Origin: Aliivibrio_A kagoshimensis | Lineage (GTDB): Bacteria; Pseudomonadota; Gammaproteobacteria; Enterobacterales; Vibrionaceae | Length of the DNA: 53,452 nucleotides | Direction: 5' to 3' | Assembly: GCF_050337105.1 (NCBI RefSeq) | Contig: NZ_JAKJSQ010000025.1 | Span: forward strand, 1 to 53,452 | Shown here: one piece after another, positions 35,333 to 43,900 of the stretch | Position numbering within the stretch: the first letter of the stretch is position 1 | How the letters are laid out: the number at the start of each line of letters is the position of its first letter | Translations under genes and position numbers: made by a program | Notes under the pieces: model-generated | What the model was told of the DNA's origin: nothing | The model's input: the letters and a program-made list of their open reading frames with translations, nothing else | Databases searched by the model: none

Positions 35333-36301
35333 ATGAAAGCTTCGAATATCATTACAGCAGCATGTATAGCAGGATCGCTTCTATTCGCATCAACGACTGT
35401 CGTGGCTAAGGTCGCAAAGGTTGCGGTTTCACAAATCGTTGAACACCCCGCTTTAGATGCTACTCGTCAGGGTCTATTGGATGGGTTGAAAGAGAAAGGG
35501 TTTGTTGAAGGAAAAAATTTAGAGTTTGTCTTTCAAACGGCACAAGGTAACCCAGCAATCGCAGTACAGATTGCACGTCAGTTTGTTGGTGAACAGCCAG
35601 ATGTATTAGTTGGCATCGCGACACCAACTGCTCAAGCCTTAGTCGCTGCAACCCGTAACCTGCCAGTTGTATTTACCGCGGTGACTGATCCGGTTGGAGC
35701 AAAACTGGTGAAAAATGCGGATAAACCAGGTGGCAATGTAACGGGTCTTTCTGATTTATCGCCTGTGGCGCAGCATGTCGATTTGATTCTAGAAATTATG
35801 CCTGAAGTGAAATCCATCGGTGTGGTTTACAACCCAGGTGAAGCGAATGCGGTTACGTTAGTGAAACTATTAAAAGATGCGGCAGCGGCCAAAGGCTTAG
35901 AAGTCGTTGAAGCTACGGCGCTGAAAAGTGCTGATGTTCAATCTGCAACGCAGATCATTGTTGAGAAATCCGATGTGATTTACGCCGCGGTTGATAATAC
36001 AGTGGCGAGTGCAATTGATGGCATGATAGTCGCTGCTAACATGGCAAAAACCCCTGTATTTGGTGGTTCTACAACTTATATCGAAAATGGTGCTTATGCG
36101 GCATTAGGTTTCGACTATTACCAAGTAGGTGTTCAAACAGCCGATTATGTAGCCGCTATTTTGAATGGTAAAAAACCTGGAGATCTTGCGGTTAAAATCG
36201 CAGAAGGTTCAGACTTGGTATTAAACAAAAAAGCGGCAGCGACACTTGGTATTAACTTCCCTAGTAGCGTTGAATCTCGTGCGACAAAAATCGTAGAGTA
36301 A
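35333..36301 (+). CDS. ABC transporter substrate-binding protein (TrpX/ABC_sub_bind family)
   Basis: This 322-residue periplasmic protein has a signal peptide (about 1-25, ending VVAK) and the two-lobed fold of the ABC_sub_bind family (PF04392). Visible blocks are ALDATRQGLLDGLKEKGFVEGKN, VLVGIATPTAQALVAATRNLPVVFTAVTDPVGA, PGGNVTGLSDLSP, GVVYNPGEANAVTLVK and VFGGSTTYIENGAYAALGFDYYQVG. Members in Streptococcus (TrpX) import tryptophan, but others bind different aromatic or unknown ligands. It is first in a three-gene importer operon with the permease and ATPase behind it. The ligand here is inferred at best. Confidence 0.88.
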   Translation: MKASNIITAACIAGSLLFASTTVVAKVAKVAVSQIVEHPALDATRQGLLDGLKEKGFVEGKNLEFVFQTAQGNPAIAVQIARQFVGEQPDVLVGIATPTAQALVAATRNLPVVFTAVTDPVGAKLVKNADKPGGNVTGLSDLSPVAQHVDLILEIMPEVKSIGVVYNPGEANAVTLVKLLKDAAAAKGLEVVEATALKSADVQSATQIIVEKSDVIYAAVDNTVASAIDGMIVAANMAKTPVFGGSTTYIENGAYAALGFDYYQVGVQTADYVAAILNGKKPGDLAVKIAEGSDLVLNKKAAATLGINFPSSVESRATKIVE

Positions 36302-36401
36302 CCAAATAAGCTGACGATGGATGTCGGCTTGAACTATTACCCTCGCCCTTACTGCTGATGTGTCAATCAGTGGTAAGGCTAGCAGTATAAAGGGAGTTTT
36401 A

Positions 36402-37301
36402 ATGTCTGCTTTTGCTTTTTTTGGAACCTTAGAAATAGGGTTGGTATATGGGTTAGTGGCACTGGGTGTTTACTTAACCTTCCGAGTACTTGATTTCCCC
36501 GATTTGAGTGTGGATGGCAGCTTTCCAATGGGCGCTGCTGTTGCCGCTACCGCGATTGTTTCTGGTGTTAATCCTTGGATTGCGACTGTTTTTGCTATTC
36601 TTGCTGGTGGTATGACTGGATTAGTGACAGGTTTCTTGGCTGTGCGTTGTGGTATTTTGCATCTACTTGCCAGTATCTTAACTATGATTGCCGCTTTCTC
36701 AATTAACATTCGAATTATGGGACGTCCCAACATCGCCTTGTTAGGCGAAGAGACTATTCTTACACCATTTGAAAACATGGGGCTTGATCCTATGTATGCA
36801 AGGCCCTTAGTGGTTGGTGTTCTTGTGCTATTGAGTGCGTGGTTCATTATTCGCTTACTGGCCAGTGATTTTGGTTTAGCCCTTCGTGCCACTGGCGTGA
36901 ATAGCCGTATGGTGAATGCGCAAGGTGGCAGCACGGGATTCTACACCTATTTTGGTTTAGCGCTGTCCAATGCTTTTGTCGGATTCTCCGGCGCACTGTT
37001 TGCTCAAACTAACAGTTTTGCTGATGTAACGTCTGGCGTAGGAACCATTGTCGTGGGTCTTGCTGCGGTGATTCTCGGGCAAACCTTAATCCCAGGAAGA
37101 AAAATATGGGTGGCAGTCGTTGCCGTTATTTTAGGATCCGTACTTTACCGATTAGCGGTTGCGTTTGCCTTAAGTAGTGGCATGTTTGGATTGAAAGCGT
37201 CTGACCTTAATTTAGTCACCGCGGTTCTTGTTGCTGTTGCCTTGGTAGCCCCGAAAATGAAAGGCAAGCTACGTCCGAAAAAAACCGTCTCTCAAGCATA
37301 G
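36402..37301 (+). CDS. ABC transporter permease (TrpY-like, BPD_transp_2)
   Basis: This 299-residue permease has about eight to nine hydrophobic helices of the branched-chain amino acid and sugar type (BPD_transp_2). Characteristic segments are GLVYGLVALGVYLTFRVLDFPDLSVDGSFPMGAA and GLAAVILGQTLIPGRK. The ATG at 36402 is chosen because AGGGAG precedes it at good spacing; a GTG at 36360 would add 14 residues. One permease gene implies a homodimer in the membrane. It follows the binding protein by 100 bases and precedes the ATPase by 16. Confidence 0.88.
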   Translation: MSAFAFFGTLEIGLVYGLVALGVYLTFRVLDFPDLSVDGSFPMGAAVAATAIVSGVNPWIATVFAILAGGMTGLVTGFLAVRCGILHLLASILTMIAAFSINIRIMGRPNIALLGEETILTPFENMGLDPMYARPLVVGVLVLLSAWFIIRLLASDFGLALRATGVNSRMVNAQGGSTGFYTYFGLALSNAFVGFSGALFAQTNSFADVTSGVGTIVVGLAAVILGQTLIPGRKIWVAVVAVILGSVLYRLAVAFALSSGMFGLKASDLNLVTAVLVAVALVAPKMKGKLRPKKTVSQA

Positions 37302-37317
37302 GTAAAGAGGAGAAATT

Positions 37318-38112
37318 ATGATTCAGTTAGATAATATCCAAGTTACCTTTAATGAAGGTACTATTCTTGAGAACAAGGCATTACGTGGTGTTACCCTTGA
37401 AGTTCCCGAGCACCAGTTTTTAACTGTTATCGGCTCAAATGGTGCGGGTAAATCAACATTATTAGGTGCGGTGACAGGGGAAACCCCTATGGTCGCAGGC
37501 AGAGTCTGTATTGATGATCATGATGTGACCCGTCAGAGTGTCTATCAAAGAGCTCGATATGCGGCTCGAGTGTTTCAAGATCCACTTGCTGGTACGTGTG
37601 GTGCATTGACCATAGAAGAGAATATGGCGTTGGCTTATAGTCGAGGTAAAACCAGAACATGGAAACTGGCTCTCTCAACCAATCGTAGAAAACTGTTTCA
37701 AGAGCGAATCAGCATTTTAGGGTTAGGGCTTGAGGACAGGTTGAGTGACAATATTGGTTTGTTGTCAGGTGGGCAGCGACAAGCGGTGAGCCTTGTTATG
37801 GCCACACTTTCTGACAGCAAGTTACTGTTGCTGGATGAGCACACGGCGGCACTCGACCCTCGTATGGCGGCTTTTGTTATCGATTTAACCAAAAAAGTCG
37901 TTAAAGACTTTGATTTGACGGTAATGATGGTGACTCACTCAATGAAAGATGCTTTAGCGTGTGGTGATCGAACGGTCATGCTGCATCAGGGGAAGATTGT
38001 TTTGGATGTCGCTGGTGAGCAGCGCGCTAATATGGATGTCAAAGATCTGCTTGAAATGTTTACTAAGGTCAGAGGTGAAGAGCTTGCCGACGATAGTTTA
38101 CTGTTAAATTAG
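37318..38112 (+). CDS. ABC transporter ATP-binding protein (TrpZ-like)
   Basis: This 264-residue ATPase powers the importer encoded by the two genes before it. Walker A is GSNGAGKST (about 39-47), the signature is LSGGQRQAVSL (about 143-153), and Walker B is LLLLDEHTAALD (about 164-175), with His where most ABC ATPases have Pro after the catalytic Glu. A switch His is in MMVTHSMKDAL. The ribosome site AGAGGAG sits directly before the ATG. A terminator follows the gene, ending the operon. Confidence 0.92.
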   Translation: MIQLDNIQVTFNEGTILENKALRGVTLEVPEHQFLTVIGSNGAGKSTLLGAVTGETPMVAGRVCIDDHDVTRQSVYQRARYAARVFQDPLAGTCGALTIEENMALAYSRGKTRTWKLALSTNRRKLFQERISILGLGLEDRLSDNIGLLSGGQRQAVSLVMATLSDSKLLLLDEHTAALDPRMAAFVIDLTKKVVKDFDLTVMMVTHSMKDALACGDRTVMLHQGKIVLDVAGEQRANMDVKDLLEMFTKVRGEELADDSLLLN

Positions 38113-38137
38113 AGATGCTTTTTCGGTAATGATTAAC

Positions 38138-38167
38138 AAGGTAAGGCGCTGGCCTTACCTTTTTTAT
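38138..38167 (+). terminator. Terminator after ABC importer operon
   Basis: AAGGTAAGGC (38138-38147) pairs with GCCTTACCTT (38152-38161) around GCTG, followed by TTTTT. Confidence 0.93.
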
Positions 38168-38253
38168 TGCCGATACTATAAAAAGCGAACCTTATAGAAT
38201 CTAATTTTGCATAAATGAGGCGTACAAAGTCACCACACACAAAACCATAGGCC

Positions 38254-38259
38254 TATAAT
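38254..38259 (+). promoter_or_regulatory. Consensus -10 element of clcA
   Basis: A perfect TATAAT lies here, overlapping a 10-bp palindrome ATAGGCCTAT (38247-38256). No good -35 is seen. The transcript would start near 38266, which rules against the GTG at 38264 as translation start. Confidence 0.5.
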
Positions 38260-38308
38260 AAGAGTGTACATCCACCTCCTCACCTCTAATTCTGGTTCGC
38301 AAAACTTA

Positions 38309-39718
38309 ATGGCAAAATTACAGCAATTTCAGCGTCTAAAACATCGGTTATCCCCTCGGCTTTATACCACCAAATATGACTACATGGTGCTTCTTGCTTT
38401 GTCAGCACTCGTGGGAGCGACCACAGGGTGTATTGTTGCTCTATTTGAAGGGGCGATTGTGTGGGTCGCTGAGCAGAGAATGTCGCTGCTGCATGGATTT
38501 CAACTTCCCTACTTTATGACCACTGTTTTAGCGGTGCTGGTGGGGGCGGTTATGGTTGCGATTGCCTTTTGGATGACCTGCAAATTGGCTCCAGAGGTAG
38601 CGGGAAGCGGTATCCAACATATTGAAGGGGCACTAGATGGTATTCATGATATTCGCTGGAAGAGAGTGCTTCCGGTGAAATTCATTGCCGGTACATTGGC
38701 TATTGGCTCTGGCATGATTTTGGGTAGAGAAGGCCCTTCAATACAAATTGGTGGTTCTATCGGACGTATGTTTGCGGATACCGCTAAACGTTATAAACAT
38801 GGGAAGCACATATTAACGGCAGCAGGTGCGGCGGCAGGGTTGGCAGCCGCCTTTAATGCGCCACTGGCAGGCATCCTGTTTGTGATCGAAGAGATGCGTC
38901 CGCAATTTAAATATAACATGACCTCTATAAAGTGCGTCACGTTAGCCACTGCAATGGCGACTATTGTTATGCGATCTCTGCACGGACAAGAGGCAGTGAT
39001 GGATATCCCTCATTTTGACGTGCCACCGTTGAACTCATTGTGGCTGTTTCTGTTGCTCGGCACGATTTTTGGTATTGTCGGAGTGAATTTCAATAAGTGG
39101 ATATTAAAAAGTACGGAATACTTAAGAGCAAAGCAGGCGAATAAAACGTCGAGAATTGTCCTTACTGGAGCGGTATTTGGGGGCATATTTACACTGTTAT
39201 ATCTGCTAAGGCCAGAAGTCTCGGGGAGTGGGATCGAGCTCATCACTGAACTGTTTCAAAGCCCTATGGCTTGGATGATTATGGTGTTGCTGTTTGTAGT
39301 ACGAGTGTTTGGTACGGTCGCTTGTTTTGCCTCAGGAGCACCCGGTGGTGTATTTGCACCTATGTTGACGTTAGGAACACTATTAGGGTTAGCGTATGGC
39401 ACCATTGCCGCGACTCTATTTCCAGATATGGTTTCTGAACCAGGGGTATATGCGGTTGCTGGGATGGGGGCACTGTTTGCCGCGACCGTAAGAGCACCAG
39501 TGACAGGGATTATCTTAGTGGTGGAAATGACGGATAACTACCAGTTGATTCTACCTCTATTAATGACCTGTTTGGGAGCGACCTTTGTTGCTCAAGCGTT
39601 AGGAGGTAAGCCTCTTTACTCTGAACTGTTAAAACTCTCTCTGATCACCAATAAAGAGGTGAAGCGACAAGCAAATGAAGAGGCTGGATTAACAACACCA
39701 ACCTCTGAACAGTGCTAA
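38309..39718 (+). CDS. clcA: H+/Cl- exchange transporter ClcA
   Basis: This 469-residue CLC antiporter (from ATG 38309) with many membrane helices exchanges chloride for protons, aiding acid resistance. Selectivity motifs are visible: GSGIQ (99-103; E. coli has GSGIP), GREGP (139-143) with the gating Glu141, NAPLAGILFVIEEMRP with the proton Glu, GAPGGVFAPML, and the C-terminal GGKPLY with the central Tyr. The presence of both glutamates indicates an exchanger rather than a channel. The start is chosen because a TATAAT at 38254 implies that an earlier GTG is not transcribed; no clear ribosome site precedes the ATG. It ends 1 base from a convergent HNH gene. Confidence 0.93.
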   Translation: MAKLQQFQRLKHRLSPRLYTTKYDYMVLLALSALVGATTGCIVALFEGAIVWVAEQRMSLLHGFQLPYFMTTVLAVLVGAVMVAIAFWMTCKLAPEVAGSGIQHIEGALDGIHDIRWKRVLPVKFIAGTLAIGSGMILGREGPSIQIGGSIGRMFADTAKRYKHGKHILTAAGAAAGLAAAFNAPLAGILFVIEEMRPQFKYNMTSIKCVTLATAMATIVMRSLHGQEAVMDIPHFDVPPLNSLWLFLLLGTIFGIVGVNFNKWILKSTEYLRAKQANKTSRIVLTGAVFGGIFTLLYLLRPEVSGSGIELITELFQSPMAWMIMVLLFVVRVFGTVACFASGAPGGVFAPMLTLGTLLGLAYGTIAATLFPDMVSEPGVYAVAGMGALFAATVRAPVTGIILVVEMTDNYQLILPLLMTCLGATFVAQALGGKPLYSELLKLSLITNKEVKRQANEEAGLTTPTSEQC

Positions 39719-39719
39719 G

Positions 39720-40064
39720 TTACTTTTTCATCATCGCTTTTAAATCGGCAAAAGGGTTATGAGTGGCCGCTTGATGATCATCCTCTCCCGCTTTGATTTC
39801 TGTGCCATATTGGTCATGCTCAGTATATTTAGAGTGCTCATGATCATGACAGAATAGACACAAGAGTTCCCAATTGCTGCCATCGTTAGGGTTGTTAGTA
39901 TGGTCGGAATCTTTGTGGTGCACGGTTAATTCACGGAGGTTTGAGTAGACAAACTCTCGAGCGCAATTGCCGCAGACCCATGGAAACAGTTTGAGGGCTT
40001 TTTCACGATAGCCCTGTTCATTTTTAGCGTAACTGGCACTGGTGCCATAGAAATCAGAAGACAT
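39720..40064 (-). CDS. yajD: YajD family HNH nuclease-like protein
   Basis: This 114-residue protein has an HNH fold: CGNC (near 32-35) and CLFC (near 83-86) zinc cysteines, with LTVHHKDSDHTNN between them and CHDHEHSKY behind. It resembles E. coli YajD over its full length. HNH proteins of this type are presumed nucleases, but YajD itself has no proven activity. It is convergent with clcA with a 1-base gap. Confidence 0.87.
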   Translation of the reverse strand: MSSDFYGTSASYAKNEQGYREKALKLFPWVCGNCAREFVYSNLRELTVHHKDSDHTNNPNDGSNWELLCLFCHDHEHSKYTEHDQYGTEIKAGEDDHQAATHNPFADLKAMMKK

Positions 40065-40138
40065 ACTTCTTACCTATTACAGTCAATTTGCTCTAGTTTA
40101 CCGCTGTTGTTCGTGGTTGTAATCGTTTTATCGTGGTT

Positions 40139-40612
40139 TTATCTATCGAGCTCACTCTCACTGTTGGCGTTATCAGGAGAGAATTTCGTGGTAACAATGC
40201 GCAAAGCCGTAAGGATCGTGATAACAAATATACTCAGCAGTACCTCATTAATTTCGTACTCTCGATACCATAAACTGATTAATTCACCAATCAGAACCAC
40301 TAAAGCCACATCTAGAATAAAGGTCACTTTAACTCGACCAAGCATTAAGTAGGATTGAAACAGACGGATTAACTCTAGTGATGCGAGCAGAATCACCACA
40401 TCCTTAATCATGGTTTCAGCGCCATGGGACCAACTGTTGTTCTGATAGGCGTGACAGAGATGAACCAATAGGTTAGAGAAACCAAGAAAAATCCAAAGGT
40501 AGATGGCAATCATTAAAATACCGACTAAAAAACCGATAATTCGAGAGTGCCAATCACTATTTAATAAAAAGGTGTGGTAGCGACGCTTGCTTGTTGCGGT
40601 CGTTGAGGTCAT
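40139..40612 (-). CDS. PsiE-like inner-membrane protein
   Basis: This protein of about 157 residues has four hydrophobic helices and resembles the phosphate-starvation-inducible PsiE family, for example in the stretch ILLASLELIRLFQSYLMLG and in the last helix, ILTALRIVTTKFSP. Function is unknown in the family. The start is taken at ATG 40612 with a GGGAA site upstream. An in-frame ATG at 40702, overlapping the ChaN-like gene by 13 bases, would add 30 residues that look like a signal sequence, so that start is not excluded. Confidence 0.65.
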   Translation of the reverse strand: MTSTTATSKRRYHTFLLNSDWHSRIIGFLVGILMIAIYLWIFLGFSNLLVHLCHAYQNNSWSHGAETMIKDVVILLASLELIRLFQSYLMLGRVKVTFILDVALVVLIGELISLWYREYEINEVLLSIFVITILTALRIVTTKFSPDNANSESELDR

Positions 40613-40689
40613 CTCTATTCCCAAAGTAGTGTTTGGAAATAGAGTGCACGGCAATGATGTCAGAAATATGAATAGAGGGAGAGCCCTGT

Positions 40690-41652
40690 TTAAGGGATAC
40701 ACTGCAGTTCGCTGTTGCGTTCTGCCAACTGTTTAAATGATGCCATCATATTCTCTCTCTTTATAAAGCGCGTTGGTGGCGACATGACCTGTAATCGGTA
40801 ATCGGTATTGCCACTTTCAACGGTTTGATCTGGCGAAATGGGAGAAACCACCACAACGTTTAAGTGCGGAGCTCTTGCTAAAATACTGGCGGCTGTACCT
40901 AAACCATTTTCAATATGGAACTTTCCAGCAATATGCATGACTTGAGAGTTAGGGTGAGCAGTCAAGTATGAAACGATGCTTTCAGCCATGGTGTCATCCC
41001 ACGTTACTTGTGCAGCATACTGGTTAAGGTTTTGCGTCTCAGTACCATGATGCATCGATGCGAGGAAGTGACGTTGATAAGGGGAGTCAGCCAGTGAGAT
41101 CGATGTAGCCAACCACGCTCTCTGCGTTTCAGGTAATTTATTTAAGTAATCAATGCCTTCCCGGCCAATGCATCTGACAATGCTTTTTGGCGCATTAGAC
41201 GCAATAATATTCAGGTTGTTCTGTTTAGCAAACTCGACTAAAGGGCGGTAGTCACTTTCGTAGTTCGGCCAAGCGTTAGCCTCAGAGATTAACGTCTGCT
41301 CACCAATGTCATTGCTGAGATACTGATTGACTACACTCTGTTTGTCACGGGAGAATTGCTCCATAGAGAGGGCAACGTCTGGATGGATTTGATGCATGGA
41401 ACGAAGTAGATCGGATTGGAAGCGATGAATCCCTGCGTGCGTATGCCACTCACCGACTAACACCACATCTGCATCTTTGATCTGTTGAGTAAAGTGTGTC
41501 ACATCGATCTTTTGTTGATTCGGTGATAAAAGCTGATAGTCGTAGAAGGTCTCAACAATAGAGGAAGAGTGCTCACTCTCTGAATCGGCTGTGGATAGGC
41601 ATCCAGACAGCAAGGTAATGAGAGTGATGGCTAGTGCCGCTTTACTATTCAA
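40690..41652 (-). CDS. ChaN-like haem-binding lipoprotein
   Basis: This 320-residue lipoprotein has a signal peptide ending in the lipobox LLSGC (Cys18), so it should be anchored in the outer or inner membrane. The body is the ChaN domain (DUF399): DVVLVGEWHTHAGIHRFQ near 48-65, VALSMEQFSRDKQ, NAWPNYESDYRPLVEFAK, and a C-terminal HIAGKFHIENGLG. Campylobacter ChaN binds haem and helps iron uptake, but the role in vibrios is unclear. It is upstream of the PsiE-like gene on the same strand. Confidence 0.83.
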   Translation of the reverse strand: MNSKAALAITLITLLSGCLSTADSESEHSSSIVETFYDYQLLSPNQQKIDVTHFTQQIKDADVVLVGEWHTHAGIHRFQSDLLRSMHQIHPDVALSMEQFSRDKQSVVNQYLSNDIGEQTLISEANAWPNYESDYRPLVEFAKQNNLNIIASNAPKSIVRCIGREGIDYLNKLPETQRAWLATSISLADSPYQRHFLASMHHGTETQNLNQYAAQVTWDDTMAESIVSYLTAHPNSQVMHIAGKFHIENGLGTAASILARAPHLNVVVVSPISPDQTVESGNTDYRLQVMSPPTRFIKRENMMASFKQLAERNSELQCIP

Positions 41653-41704
41653 TAGGGTTACCTCATAAAATGAGTATAGAGAGTAATGGAGTATTGCACT
41701 CTCG

Positions 41705-42544
41705 TCAATCTAAATGAGAATCAATACCAATTGATTTATTGTATACTCGAATCATAAAATCCGCTTCACAGTTGAACGTAGGCATAGATTGTAGCGCCTC
41801 TTTGTACTCTTGAGTTGCTTTCCAAGCGAATGGCGTCATTTGCAGCAGTGCTAACGCTTCTTCACCAGTGAGGTCCATGCGATATGAAAGCTTCTCTTCA
41901 AGCTCAAGTTGAAATCCATCAATGACTTCAGGCTCTTCCGGATGCAGCCGGACTTCTTGGTAGACGGCGTCACGAAGTTGATAGAGATGCCGACTGGCAG
42001 GAGTAACGGTAATCACTTTGCCTGTTGGTTTTAGGGTACGTTGTAGTTCTTGATCTTTACACGGCGCATAGATCCTGACGATGGCATCCAGTGACTCATC
42101 CGCAAAGGGGAGCTTGTGGCTTGATGCAACGCTAAACTGACAGTGACGATAGCGTTTCGCGGCGTATTTAATTGCCACCTTTGAAATGTCTAATCCAAAA
42201 ATGTGTAACGTATCATGGTCAGTGAACTGATTGGCAATCTCTGCGGTGTAGTATCCTTCGCCACACCCAATATCTAAAATAGCGGTAGCATTATCAGCGA
42301 TATGGTTTTTGCATAATCGAGCAACCGCTTGCTGCATCGGTTGGTAGTGATTCGCGGCCAGAAATTGACGCCTTGCTTGCATCATCTCTTTGTTATCACC
42401 CGGACTCTTTGAGCGCTTATGGTGAGCAGGCATTAAGTTGACATACCCCTCTTTAGCGACATCAAATTGATGGTTATTGTCGCAACGAAGTTGGTTGTTG
42501 TTACTGGCTAAGGGCTGGTGACATAACGGGCAGAGATAAGACAT
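41705..42544 (-). CDS. rlmA: 23S rRNA (guanine-745-N1)-methyltransferase
   Basis: This methyltransferase of about 279 residues methylates G745 in helix 35 of 23S rRNA. It begins MSYLCPLCHQPL, with a zinc-binding site formed by CPLC and a later C...H pair (LRCDNNHQFD). The SAM site is AILDIGCGEGYYTAEI near 91-106. The typical AHHKRSKSPGDNKEMMQARR stretch lies near 38-57. The start is set at 42544, where the product begins at the zinc motif; the open frame continues 19 codons upstream without similarity. E. coli RlmA has 269 residues. Confidence 0.92.
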   Translation of the reverse strand: MSYLCPLCHQPLASNNNQLRCDNNHQFDVAKEGYVNLMPAHHKRSKSPGDNKEMMQARRQFLAANHYQPMQQAVARLCKNHIADNATAILDIGCGEGYYTAEIANQFTDHDTLHIFGLDISKVAIKYAAKRYRHCQFSVASSHKLPFADESLDAIVRIYAPCKDQELQRTLKPTGKVITVTPASRHLYQLRDAVYQEVRLHPEEPEVIDGFQLELEEKLSYRMDLTGEEALALLQMTPFAWKATQEYKEALQSMPTFNCEADFMIRVYNKSIGIDSHLD

Positions 42545-42637
42545 AACATAACCTTGTGATAAACGCGCCGCAAGTGTACTTCGAGCCTTGGCTGGCTGCA
42601 AGAGGGGAGGGAGTTTCTCCCCTCTGAGTGAGCAAAT

Positions 42638-43900
42638 TTATTGGTTTTTGTAATCTTTTTTATCAATTTCGTGTTTTTTCATTCTCAGATAGAGTTTCTT
42701 TCGTGGCACTTGCAGGTAGCTAGCTGCATCGGCCACTTTGCCAGAAAAGAGATATAGAGCATCTTCAATAATCTGCTTCTCAAACTCATCGACCAAATCA
42801 TCAAGAGGACTGTGTGCTTGGTCAATAGGCTGGGTTCTGTTCTGTCCAATCAACTTAACAATGCCGATGGCAAATAGCTCTGCCACATTACGTAGCTCAC
42901 GTACGTTACCTGGCCAATTATGAGAGCGTAGAGTCACTAAGTAGCTTTTATCTACTGTCGGCAGTGGTTTGCCAATTTTTTTGCAGCTCTGTTTTAAAAA
43001 GTGATGAAACAGTTGAGCGATGTCATCAGGACGGTTCCTAAGCGCGGGAAGCTCTAAGAAGCTCTGATTGATAATATAATAAAGCTCTGGTAATAACTTT
43101 TGTTCGTTAATGTACGACTCAGGTGAGTGGTTAAAAATGGTGATTAATCGTATAGGCTTAATTTGAGTGCGTTCTTGGTTGAGTAAAAACTCGGACAGCC
43201 AGTATTGTGATTTCGCACTGAGTTGCTCAGGGTAGGAGAGTACAATAGTTGCTTGAGAGTGTTGTGTGAAGATCGCTTCGAACTCACCAGCAATCTGATT
43301 GCCATTTATTTGAACATACGAGGATGTCGAACGAGCACTTAAACCGTGGATCAGAGAGGCAATATTATGGCGTCCAGATCCAGACTCACCATAAATACAG
43401 ATATTGTTATCTAATAGGGCAATCTCCGTTAAATGCTCTCGAATTTTGTTCACTTGTGCCGATTTACCAATGAGCTCGCGCTTTAACGTTTTACTCAATG
43501 AGTTTTTCTGCTCTAAGTATTGATCGCGCAGCAGTAGATGTTTACTGATCAGTGACAGCAGTTCTGGCGGGTTAATCGGTTTTTCTAAAAAGTCACATAC
43601 CCCATGTTTGACGGCTTTTACTGCCATTGGAATATCACCGTGACCAGTAATCATAATAACGGGCAGATGTGGGTCTTTCTCTTTTAATTTAACTAACAGC
43701 TCCAAGCCACTCAGTTGAGGCATGTACATGTCTGTGATGACGATACCTGGCCAATCAGGGGAAATGAAGGCTAACGCAGAAACCGGATCGGTAAAGCGCT
43801 TAGTGCGGTAGCCCGCAATAGAGAGTAGATGATGATAAGAGTCTAAAACGTCTTGGTCATCATCAACCAATAAAATTTCTAAGGGGTTACTTGTTGTCAT
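42638..43900 (-). CDS. pgtA: Phosphoglycerate transport response regulator PgtA
   Basis: This is a 420-residue response regulator. The receiver domain at about 5-125 has phosphoacceptor Asp in VITDMYMPQLSG and Lys in DFLEKPINP. A degenerate AAA+ domain follows (about 138-335). The P-loop reads GESGSGRH instead of GETGTGKE, there is no GAFTGA sigma-54 contact and no DE Walker B. A Fis-type helix-turn-helix ends the protein (VADAASYLQVPRKKLYLRM). This matches the Salmonella PgtA role as activator of pgtP with sensor PgtB. It overlaps pgtB by 14 bases. It probably activates sigma-70 transcription. Confidence 0.87.
   Translation of the reverse strand: MTTSNPLEILLVDDDQDVLDSYHHLLSIAGYRTKRFTDPVSALAFISPDWPGIVITDMYMPQLSGLELLVKLKEKDPHLPVIMITGHGDIPMAVKAVKHGVCDFLEKPINPPELLSLISKHLLLRDQYLEQKNSLSKTLKRELIGKSAQVNKIREHLTEIALLDNNICIYGESGSGRHNIASLIHGLSARSTSSYVQINGNQIAGEFEAIFTQHSQATIVLSYPEQLSAKSQYWLSEFLLNQERTQIKPIRLITIFNHSPESYINEQKLLPELYYIINQSFLELPALRNRPDDIAQLFHHFLKQSCKKIGKPLPTVDKSYLVTLRSHNWPGNVRELRNVAELFAIGIVKLIGQNRTQPIDQAHSPLDDLVDEFEKQIIEDALYLFSGKVADAASYLQVPRKKLYLRMKKHEIDKKDYKNQ

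Noticed and set aside
38264..38308. GTG at 38264 as the clcA start
   Set aside because: A TATAAT at 38254-38259 puts the transcript start at about 38266, after this codon.
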